Below are positions 52,201 through 61,635 of a stretch of 64,000 bases of DNA, one piece after another (position 1 is the first letter of the stretch; each line of letters opens with the position of its first letter). A model generated the notes under the pieces. That model ran no database searches and was not told where the DNA came from. It saw only the letters and a program-made list of their open reading frames with translations. The stretch is from positions 12,166,250 to 12,230,249 of the forward strand of contig SSBO01000009.1 of the NCBI GenBank assembly GCA_005281725.1, given 5' to 3'. A program made the position numbers and the translations under genes. This DNA comes from Wuchereria bancrofti (Eukaryota; Nematoda; Chromadorea; Rhabditida; Onchocercidae).

Positions 52201-55200
52201 ACTGATAATTTGTTTGTTATAGCAAAAAAATTCAATTTATTTCATCCTTAAAAGTAAGTAAATATTTATCACAACAGTCTACCTAAATTGTATTAAGCTA
52301 ATTCAGTATTTTCCATTTATACAATATCATTTTGCTAACCGTGGCTCGCTTATCTCATCTAATCTTCATGAAATCATCTTTTTAAACTTACCATAAATTT
52401 GTACAATTTAAATGTAAGATTTTATTAAAAAATAAGTGTTCGTTGTCATAAATTTTTTGCAGATCATCGCTTTTTCATCTATTAAAAGAAAAACTATGCA
52501 AATTTAGTTTTGTTTAGTTTAATAATATCAGATTATTTCTATCTCTAAGATTTGTGTTTATTTTTAGGCAAGCAAAATGCCTGTTACAATTTCGAGTCCA
52601 AATTATCCAAATTCATTCAATGTTGGTGATCACTGCATTTGGCTAATTACAGCTCCACCTGGTGGAATAGTAAATTTTCAATTTATTGAACAATTTCAAT
52701 TACAATGTGAAGATACATGTGATAAGTCTTATGTAGAAGTAAAAACTGGAGCTGATTTTCGACTTACTGGATATCGGTTAGTAGCAAAAATAATCAATCA
52801 TGCATTATTTCAATCAATTCTTAATTTTTTGGCTACATAAATTTAAAATTAAAAAAAAAAAAATTGTTTCAAAATTTGTTTTGTTACATTCATGAGTTTA
52901 AATTGTTGAATTTCAAATTGCTTTTTCATTGTGAGAAAATGTAATCCATCTTGATTTCTATTTTCTCAATCATAGATTTTAAATTTTGTAAAAGATTTTT
53001 TTTTGAATACAAAAATTTTTCATTTTATCATTCTTTGAGCATGCAATAAATTATGGCAATTTTTACTACCTACAAAAAAGGAAATAAATGATATATTTTA
53101 TACTATTTTTCAGATTTTGTTGTACGAAAACGCCACATCATATCTTTCAATCTATCGCAAACGAAATGATAGTTATATTTCGCGGTTTTGGAGATGCGGG
53201 AAATGGCTTTAAAGCTAAAGTTTGGTCGAATATAGACGATCAAATAGTTGTAAGATAAAAATTTCATTTATTTCATTTAAAATTCAACACATTTCTTTTT
53301 TTTTTTTTGATTTATTAATGTTCAGAAAAATTTTTTAGAATAAAACTGTATTAAATAAAATATCTGAAATTCCGGAAGAAATATTGAAGTTAACAATTCC
53401 AACAGTTGTAACTACAACAACTGCGACAGCAACAACAATAACAACAACTACTACTATTACTTCCACATACGCAAGAAAATTACGGATCACAAACATTGCT
53501 ATCACTACTATTCCGGCTAATATTATTACTACTACTATTGCCGGTATGGTATCATTTCCCTCAACTATCACTGCTATACCTATAGTAACCGGAAAGAACG
53601 GAATTCAACATTGTAAGTTATTTATCGTTTATGTATAGTAATTTTAATTTTTTTTTTTTATAGATCAGAGTTATTGTGAGTGAATGTTATGAGTGCCACA
53701 AACAGGGCAGTAAATGCAAAAAGTCATTGATAAAAGATGTAAAAGAAAAAAAAAAATCAACGAGATAGAGTGTAAATGTGGATGTGGAAAAGGAGACGAC
53801 ATATTTGACGACAAATTTGAATTGGAAAGAATGATCAGTTTATTCTCATATCAAAAGGAAGAAGGGAAAACCGTTGCAAAGTTATTTTATATCCAAACGT
53901 AATCAATGAGAGAAAACAGAAATATCCCGTGAGATTGCTATGCGATTGCTTATCCGATTGAAGTTCTGGAAAATTCCATACTCAGTCTTTTCCCCTTGAA
54001 GCACAAATAACGCACCGTGTCATAAGATGTTTACAACGATTTTGGTTAGCGTATGAAAATAGTCAGTCACGCAAACGCTGGCATTCTCATTGAGCATGGC
54101 AAAATAGACGTATAAACGTAAATGTGCAAAGAAGAAAGTCCAGATGATCCTAAGATTTTAGTATGTCGAAGCCTGAAATTACTCTAATGATTGTAAAGAG
54201 CAATGACTGTCAAATGTTTCGCATAAATTTAGGAAAAAAATCAAGAACATTCGTGAATGCATGAACAATAAATTTTACATTACAATTTATAATCAATAAT
54301 TATGTTAGATAATGAAATTTTTATCGCTTAAATATGAGATAAATAAACAACCAATATGGTTTTCGATTTTATTCAGCAATTTTTGTAATGAAATAAAAAT
54401 TTAGCTATCCATCGAGAAATAATTTGAAATATTGTATAAGAGAATCATGCAAAAAGCGAAATGATCCAAATATGGTTTTCATTTATTAGAATTAATTCAT
54501 TAAAAGCTATTAATAAAGAAATTGCTCACTAGATAGATGTGGCAATCAAATTATGATAAAGTAAGCGAAAAAGTGTTTTAATTCGAAATGAATTCAAATT
54601 TTGACTTTATCAATTTCTAATAATTTACCGATCACTTTATTTCATTTGAATTTCTCAAAAGTTAGTTACAATAAATGCACCGTGTCATAAGATGTTTACA
54701 CCTTACGATTATATCGTTTTTTAAAATATTAAAAAAAAATTTTTTTTTTCCTTTTAAAATTATTCTAAATTGTTTGTAGTATGCGAATGTGGTGAATGGA
54801 CAGAATGGAGTGGACCATGTACTCAAGAGTGTGGTGGTTGTGGAAAACGTTTTCGAACACGTCAATGTTCATCAAACGTAGAATGCAGAACGGAAGAAAA
54901 ACGCGCATGCGCTTTTAACGTTTGTCCATATGGAACTAATTTCCTTATTAATAATGGAGAATTTCATATACTTTGGAAGGTAAATTATGATTTAAATAGA
55001 TATGCTAAAAACTTAACCATTGATCATTGCATCAAAAAAAAAAATCATTTATCTGATCTTTTGATAAATGTAGTATCTTTTACTTCTTTGTTAAGTAATA
55101 AAATGAAATTTGAAACAGTGTATAAACATACTGTAAATGTAAAGATGAAAAATTTGAACAGTATTATGGATATTAACAATTTATCAATTCCAAAAGCATT

Positions 55201-55435
55201 AAATGCATGGAAATTTATTGATATATTACCATATATAAAACAAATCAAATGAATTGTAAGTAATAAACAAAAAAAAAGAAAATACTTTAAGGGCTGTTGT
55301 GTTGGTCTGTTCCAATCGGGAGATATGTGTTCTGCTCTTGATGATGGCGAGAATCCATTTTTGAAGTTTTTGGAAACATTATTAAGCGTGCGAGATATTC
55401 AACGAAGCAGAAATTTACCTGATATGACAAAATGA
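46258..55435 (+). CDS. Astacin metalloprotease with EGF, CUB and TSP1 domains, complete, twelve exons
   Basis: Secreted zinc endopeptidase of the nematode NAS type (EGF-CUB-TSP1 subgroup, which includes DPY-31, HCH-1, NAS-36 and NAS-37), acting on cuticle, eggshell or matrix proteins. Exons: 46258-46400, 46540-46660, 46932-47035, 47580-47811, 47968-48178, 48347-48477, 48947-49108, 52568-52776, 53114-53249, 53339-53612, 54780-54979, 55292-55435; about 688 aa, all phases consistent. Seen in order: signal peptide (1-19); propeptide with YQGD, whose Asp (residue 90) fits the astacin aspartate switch; furin-type RQKR (120-123) before [26 protein letters not shown] zinc site (217-231); Met-turn SVMHYG (272-277); EGF-like (about 321-355); CUB (about 363-475); Thr-rich linker (about 495-560); TSP1 with [11 protein letters not shown] (from about 576); a short Cys-containing tail. 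Exon 6 must use GTTAAG as donor. The orthologue is not resolved. Intron 7 hosts an antisense gene. Confidence 0.95.
50009..50081. repeat. 73-nt uninterrupted purine tract
   Basis: Only A and G on the plus strand, with (GA)n, GGGAAAG and AGGGGGAGGG patches. It lies within the astacin intron, about 130 bp beyond the stop codon of the antisense STAR gene, so in that transcript it would be a pyrimidine-only 3' UTR or flank. Long homopurine tracts of this kind can form triplex DNA. Confidence 0.85.
50208..51647 (-). CDS. STAR-family RNA-binding protein (QUA1-KH-QUA2), nested antisense in an intron
   Basis: Small relative of GLD-1, ASD-2 and Quaking, which bind ACUAAY-type mRNA elements as dimers to control translation or splicing. 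Exons (minus): 51508-51647, 51239-51407, 50793-50954, 50208-50441; 234 aa, phases consistent, stop TAG. QUA1-like dimerisation segment at about 48-90 (YFNELVQEM ... LINEIDRVW); KH core in exon 3 with [10 protein letters not shown] (GPRG at 131-134), VKQLEAQT and [11 protein letters not shown]2 in exon 4 with [14 protein letters not shown] and [13 protein letters not shown]. It stops right after QUA2, with no C-terminal tail. The usual Tyr before the KH core (YP..) is replaced by RPNCK. Start: first in-frame ATG; a possible trans-splice acceptor (AAATTTAG) lies 56 nt upstream of it. Introns are 100, 284 and 351 nt. Exon 3 counts 46% G+C by hand, far above the host exons. Confidence 0.9.
50420..50636. 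repeat. 37-bp minisatellite spanning a 3' splice site
   Basis: Units at 50420-50456, 50457-50493 and 50494-50530 are each exactly 37 bp, followed by two or more degenerate ones to about 50636. The first unit contains the acceptor and the first 22 nt of STAR exon 4 (on the minus strand, TTTTTCAG then GATTCTCGTCG). The other copies lie in the intron just upstream and retain a TTTCAG- or TTTCTCAG-like acceptor. Unit identity falls with distance from the exon. Confidence 0.9.
51713..51771 (-). other. Possible alternative first exon of the STAR gene
   Basis: On the minus strand an ATG at 51771-51769 opens 19 codons ([19 protein letters not shown]) plus AG and ends at a good donor, CAG/GTAAAT. The phase (2) matches the acceptor of STAR exon 2 at 51407, so splicing there would replace the first 46 residues with a basic N-terminus. 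This may be coincidence: it is short and AT-rich, unlike the rest of the gene. Confidence 0.3.
54012..54700. repeat. Exact 24-bp direct repeat in astacin intron 10
   Basis: The 24 bases at 54012-54035 (beginning GCACCGTGTCATAAGATG) recur exactly at 54677-54700, 665 bp apart, and the flanks are loosely similar (CAAATAAC / CAATAAAT). A second loose pair, around AATATGGTTTTC, lies between them near 54354 and 54469. This suggests an old internal duplication or the ends of an unrecognised element. Confidence 0.75.
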
Positions 55436-55518
55436 TAATCGGGTCGAAATTTATTCATAATTCTATTTGTTGATTGTTTCATTAAAAAAAAAAAAACATA
55501 ATATTTCTGATAACTGTG

Positions 55519-55524
55519 AATAAA
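55519..55524 (+). terminator. Poly(A) signal of the astacin gene
   Basis: AATAAA 84 bases after the TGA stop at 55433-55435, followed by a T-rich stretch (55536-55560). It is the best candidate 3' end signal for the protease transcript. Confidence 0.6.
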
Positions 55525-58019
55525 ACTTAATTTTCTTTTTCTTTTTTTTTTTTTTGTTTTACCACTATAACATTTGATAATTTGCTACCTATTTAATTAC
55601 ATTACAGCAAATAAGCTTTAAAATTTTTGTGATGATTTGAAGAAAAGATATGAAGATTGAAAGTAGATCAAAGTTCAAAGGAAACGATTGAGTTTTTGTC
55701 AAATTTTCTTACAAAATACATTCCTTCAAAGAGATGATAAAGTTGGGTTGAACCAATGATATAAATGAAATTTGTTACGTTTTAAACTTATGTAAATAAT
55801 TTTCATCCTTTGCCTGCTGTATAAATTATTAAGTTATTGCAATATTCTGTTTTGAATCTAATCAAATGTAATGGTCAAATCTTTTTATGCATGCCGATAT
55901 AATGCAATCAATTTCTCGCAGTAACTCTTACAATGATAATTCGCAAAATTCTTACTTATTAATTTTACTAATTAATCCACTAACTTTGTTAATACTATGG
56001 TTGATTTGATGCTAAAGAATTTTCAATTGATTTAGATCATTCAAAATCTTCGCTATATGTTATATAATATCACTTAATCATTATCATTTATATAACGATC
56101 AAATCAACTTTTATAAAATATTCAATTAAATTGATAATATTGTAATTTTTTTCCCGCCGAAAATCTAGAAATCAACAAATTTTCTTTATTAGATAAATTA
56201 ACAGTATAATCATCGATAATTTATGAGAAATTATGAAATACAAAAAAAAAAAAAAAAAAAAAAAAAAGATGTTTCAATCATTTCTTCCTGTCCCTATTTT
56301 TCCACGTTAACTAGTATCATTTCCCAGGATATCCTCTTCCTTTCTTTTCTTTTTCTTTTTTTTTTTTCTTCTTTTTTATTTTATTTTTTTGACAACTTCA
56401 TTTTTCCCATGGATTCATTCAATTAGTATCGTTTCATAGTGATTGGTGAATTGGTGCAATATTTTTCCCACCATGCAGCGAACGACTTTATTTTTCTACT
56501 CTTTCTGAGTGTTGACATAGTTGTTAATGGACTTATTTGGTCATTTGTTATGCCGGAATAGGAAAATGGCTAAAAGGTCATTGATTTTGATATTGATTTG
56601 ATCAAGTAATAAAAGATGAAGAAAGAAAAAAAAGAGATAGAGAGAGAAACTTCACAATTTACTATTTCTAACTAAAAGTTTAATTAATCAATCAGTTGGC
56701 ATTTCATTTTTAGAACTAATCACAATACTATTTTATAATTTCTAACATATTCGGCAGGTCAAATATTTTACAAATTCTAGATCAATTTACAATTTATCGA
56801 TTGATCGTGAAATTTATTAACGTAATGAAAAATTAAATATAATTTGAGATTTGAAACTTGAAAGATAAGTTTAAAATATTTTTTTTTAACTAGTAGAAAA
56901 TTTCATTTAAATACTCAGTAAATTTCATTGTTAATTGAATTAATAACTGAAAAATGTGAAAAATAAAATTGGAATATTGTTGTTTATTATATCAAATACA
57001 TGAAAAAGGGAAATTTTCATAATATTTGAACAAATTTTAAATTCAGTTAAATTGATATATCAAATTATAAAACTTCTTTAAATCGCCGTTAATCATAGAT
57101 TTTGTTTGTGAATCTTTACACGCTTTATTCATATATTTTCCAACTAACGCTGGAAAAGCAAAAACATTTTTTTATGCGAATAGTGTAAAATAATGCATTA
57201 TTATGTTTTACTTTCATAAGTTTGTGTAAAATTTTATAAATAACTGTTATCATCATTATCATTATTAATATCATATCGTTATTATCATTATTATCATAAT
57301 CTTTTTTTATTTCATAAAAGTTAGGTTTATTGTCAGTACTTGCACAAATTAGTATTATCTAATATTGTTTGAGCTATTACAATAAAAAAATGTTATCACT
57401 TGCAATTTATGTATTTCTTTAAAAAAGCTAAATTAGAGAATCAAACAAAGAAACATATTTTATCCAAGAAAGAAAGATATTTTATAATTTTACAGCTTGC
57501 AACTTAATTGATAATTATTAGTTCGGTACAAATTACGAGCAGCTATAAACCAGAAATTCCAACTTAATTTATCAGAGATCTGGAGATCATTGTTTCCAAT
57601 CCCAATTGTAAATGTAACAATTAGTAAAATAATTTTCATAATTTAATTTTCTTCTTATTTAGAAGCTTTAAAATGTGAAAAACATTTAAACAAACATTTT
57701 GATCATGGCAGATAGTAATAACAATAACAATATTAGACATAACAGTATTGTTAGTAAGTTAACACTTTTATCATAGAATTGATTAGTAGAAAAGTAGTAC
57801 TACTGTTATCATTACTTCTCTAAAATGTTGATTATTGTTGTTATCACTATCAACAATTTTACTAGTTAACAATAAGACTGTAATATCACAGTTGGAGGGG
57901 AGGAAATTATTGCATTAATTGTCATCATTTGTACCATCAATAATATATTCCTTTTTGTCATTATCAGTAATCAAAGTCACTGATGCTATCATTTGCATTC
58001 ATTATAATTGTTTATCATT
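55525..58019. other. Intergenic stretch between the astacin and Fringe-like genes
   Basis: AT-rich with homopolymers, an ATT/ATC-type patch near 57250-57300 and a small T-driven open frame at 56223-56426 that I do not accept. No exon or RNA gene was recognised. Confidence 0.55.
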
Positions 58020-58455
58020 AACAGCTTATGTTAATCTCATAATCCGACGACAATTGACGTAAAATTGGCTCTTATGAGCCAATCGAAAAACTTTCATCGA
58101 TGCCATATCGGTGGCTGCTTTTCTCATCAATGAGAAGAAATGGTTCATTCTGCCAAAAGGCGTGGTCTACTTTTATAGCGATCGGAAAGACGGAACGATC
58201 ATCGTATCATCATTTTTCGACACCCTTTCAAACCATCATCATCAACAACAGGCATTAGGCATAAATAAGCAATAAAGGATAGAGGAAGACTTGAAGAAAG
58301 CTTAGTACCGGTACTGATGCTGTTGTGATATGTGTGTGTGTGTGTGTGTCATCAAGCATTCACTTTTTTTTGTTTCTTGTTTTTTTTTTTTTTTTTATTT
58401 TGTCTCCTTTTTATTTGTAATTATTTTCATTTAGCTAATTCCAAATGTTTGATGC
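58020..58455 (+). promoter_or_regulatory. Probable promoter and leader of the Fringe-like gene
   Basis: This is less AT-rich than its surroundings. It carries ATTGGCTCTTATGAGCCAAT at 58064-58083, an inverted repeat whose arms are a CCAAT box in each orientation, then TTCTCATCAATGAGAA at 58121-58136 (a second inverted repeat), then AAGGCGTGGTC near 58158 (a GC/GT-box-like word) and TTTTATAG near 58171. A (TG)n run at 58332-58350 and T tract follow. TTTCATTTAG ending at 58434 could be a trans-splice acceptor 21 nt before the ATG. Function is inferred from position and motif clustering. Confidence 0.5.
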
Positions 58456-61400
58456 ATGCGGACAACTAAACAAACAGTTTATCTTATTATGGCATTTTTA
58501 GCTATCATATTGGTTTATTTATTAGTTGATAAGGTAAGATATGAATTGTTAAAATGATTTAAAAATGGATGAGGAATTTTTTTCTTAGCAAAATAACATT
58601 TGCATTATTTGCTATGATTAGTATTGGTAGTTTGAAAATTTTAATAGTTTCTTTTTTTAATTTTATTGATTAATAATAATAGGTTATGAAAACTTTTAAA
58701 ATGTTTAATGTTTTAAGTCTTTTTTTTCTCTTATAATTATTTATTTTACTTCATGGATTTTTAGGGACTTGGCCGTTACGGTAGTCAAATCGAATATGTA
58801 CCAACAACCAGTGATTTGGATGGTTTAGTGATTGCTGTAAAAACAACATTAAAATTTCATGAGAGTCGCATACGCGACATAATTGATACATGGTTTCAAT
58901 TAGCACCCAACAATGTTCGTTTTTTTTTTTTTTTATTCACAATTAAGTTAAATGTGATTCAATTAATTATTATCGATTAATGTTATTATAAGTTGTTTAT
59001 GAATTTATCATTCGATAAGAAATATATCTTTTTAAGCAATGAATTTTTTTTTTTTAAATCTCATTTTAAATTTCATCATATTATAATGCAAATCATTATG
59101 GAATATTAGTGGAAGATTTATCATTAAAGAAGTAATAATCCTAACAGTCAAAATAAAGTACTTTAGTTAAACATACGGTAGACAGGTAATAATTTAATTA
59201 CTGGTTGTCAACTTCTTTCTCACATATTTGATTTATAAATTTAATCTTTCAAAGGTGAATAGGAATGGATAATATCAATAGGGCAATTCTTTATTTTTTA
59301 TCAAATTCTTATAATTTAGTCAAATTTAAAAAGTTGTATGAATGATCCAAGTGATTACTTAAGTTAGCCTTCATACTTTTCTAATTTAATATAAAAAAGC
59401 TTGCTTTTTACTGACAAAATGTTGAAATAAAACAAAATTATAAATAAATTTATTTTTTCATTATTAGGAGGAATTTTTTCTTAATTATGGATTTTTTTTT
59501 TTGAATTACTAATTTGCAATTAATTATATCGTTTGAGATAATTGAACACATTTATATATATGTAAGGTGAATTCTTTTTTTTTCTTTTAACCGTAATCTT
59601 TTCAAAATAGAATTACCGTTTATGATATTACATATATATTCCTGTCTTTCCGGAAAAAAAACTATAAATATGTTCAATTTTCAAATGATAAAGCTGAAAA
59701 AGACAAATGAAAAGCTAAAAAGAATTCAAAAAAAAAAGTGGAAGATGTCAAAAGTCATAGGAAACAAAAGATTTATAGAATGAATCAGAATTGTCAATAA
59801 CTCTCAGAAACCATTATTCAAAGCTTGACTGTTTACTTCTTGTCTTAGCTTATCCTCTACACAATGCGCCATTTATCATTCTAAATTTTGCAAAATCCTC
59901 AAAATTGTTACAAAAGTTTATTGCATTATTTTTTTGCTACTACTTCCCATTTTGAAATTTCAATATTTTGGCTTAATTTGATTTTGTTACAAGTACAATT
60001 TTAAGCTGAACTCGAGATTTTTCAAGAATTTTTATACTAAAAGAAATTGTAATGAAATTATTGAAAATGCGATTCTTTCTAATCATAATTCTGAGTTCAC
60101 AAAGTATTCATCGTTATAATTATAGTAAAAGAAATTTTTAACTCTTTTTCCGCTCCTTTTTTTTTTCCATTAGTATATTGAAATATAAAAATAAAATTTA
60201 GCATCTCTCATTATCAGTTTTACCATAAAATATTTAAACCATTGCTAGTTTCAGTTACAGTAACTTTACTGCAACTGATAATATCAGAATTTAGCAATAA
60301 TTCCCAATCATTCTTGATGATTGAGTGTCACACGAAAAATGTATTTTCCCTTGATGACTCGACTGAGTGTCACACGAAAAAAAAAAGAAAAAAACGGTTT
60401 ATCGAAGAGCCCCGGATTTATGTCTATTTTACCTGACTAAATTGATTACCCGTTCCGTATTATATGATGAAATAAAATCACATACAAGTGATATCGATAC
60501 GACTTACATCCGGTTAACAAGCTATATGCTTAATTTGTTCAACACTTATCTTTGACAATGTTGATTAATCATTTTCATGGTGAATGATAAAATTAATTCG
60601 TATGATACGATCAGACGATAACTAAATTAGGTAAAATAGACATAAATCATGAACTTTTTGATGAACCTTTTATTGACTCCGTGAATTTCATCATGTCATC
60701 GAGGAGTGATACAGAGAAAATTAAAAAGTACTGCTAAATTCTGATATTATTAGTTGTAATAACTCTGCTATCAATAATTTTTTTATAATAATCGTTGGAA
60801 CTAGCAATTATCCAAATATTTCACATAATTTTAAATAGCTTTTAAACTTTAAAAAAAAAAAAAAGTTTACGAATTATTGATTAATGTCGTGAATTTCAGA
60901 TATATTTCGTAACTGATACACCAGATGCAAAATTAAACGAAATAACTGGTGGAAAATTAATTGTTAGTGATTGTAGCAACGGGCATACCAGGTATTATTC
61001 ATTTTTATCGTTGTTAGTTTAGGTAAATATTTTTGAAATTTGTAGATTAATTTTTGCATAATCAATTTTGGACTAATTTTTTCACTTCAAAAAGTTAATG
61101 ACATTGATGGACTGTATTATCATTATCAGTATTTAAAATTAGTTAACTTTTGTCTTCCATGAATTATAAAATTTGTGTGATTCCTTTTTTTTTTTTCTTT
61201 CTATTATATGCAATTAATACAGTTTAAATTGCAGTTTAAATTTCCTTTTTTTTTCGGAAATTTTAAACTAATATAAATTTGTTTTCCTTTTCTTCCTTTC
61301 TGTTTCAAAAAAAAAGGGAAAAAAAAGAAAACATATGTTTTGATGGTTGTCAAATTATAACATATTAGCTTTAATAATGGAAATTATAAGTTGAAATTCT

Positions 61401-61635
61401 ATTGAAATATGTACCAATTCAATATATCATAACCATATGGTATCGCTTTATATTTTTCTTTCCTTACAAAAAGTAGAAAATAAAAAGGGAAAGAAAAAAA
61501 AATAATTTAATAAAAAAAAAAATACGAATTAATTGGTATTAAAAAAAAGAAAAAAGAAATTAATTTGTTATTCAGGGAAGGTCTTTGTTGCAAAATGAAT
61601 GCCGAATTGGAGCTATTCCTGACGCAGAAAACAAG
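58456..61635 (+). CDS. Fringe-like beta-1,3-N-acetylglucosaminyltransferase, 5' part only
   Basis: Fringe enzymes extend O-fucose on Notch EGF repeats in the Golgi and tune ligand choice. Four exons are visible: 58456-58533, 58765-58914, 60900-60991, 61576-61635, all in phase, about 126 residues, roughly a third of a typical Fringe. Exon 1 gives a type II membrane anchor (short basic MRTTKQT, then a hydrophobic segment to about residue 24). Exon 2 has IAVKTTLKFHESR (49-61) and DTWF, matching the Fringe IAVKTT..FH..R...TW block. Exon 3 has IYFVTD and CSNGHTR; exon 4 has CCKMNAELELFL, matching CS..H.R..L.CKM..E...F. The donor after exon 4 (GTCTTC) is poor. The next block, with the DDD metal-binding motif (CHVDDDNY in family members), was not found before 64000. 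Two other ATGs (58445, 58452) just upstream open overlapping short frames. Confidence 0.85.
58915..60899 (+). other. Intron 2 of the Fringe-like gene
   Basis: AT-rich, no nested gene seen. It contains a direct repeat of TGAGTGTCACACGAAAAA at 60322-60339 and 60364-60381 (42 bp apart), embedded in a slightly less AT-rich patch at 60240-60560 where two small plus-strand frames are open but unrecognised. Confidence 0.6.

Larger units (their letters stand above)
49109..52567 (+). other. Intron 7 of the astacin gene, host of an antisense gene
   Basis: At 3459 bp it is by far the largest intron of the protease gene and separates the EGF-like exon from the first CUB exon. It contains the complete STAR-family gene on the other strand, a 73-nt pure purine tract and a 37-bp minisatellite. 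49109-50000 and 51780-52567 show nothing but AT-rich sequence. Confidence 0.85.
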
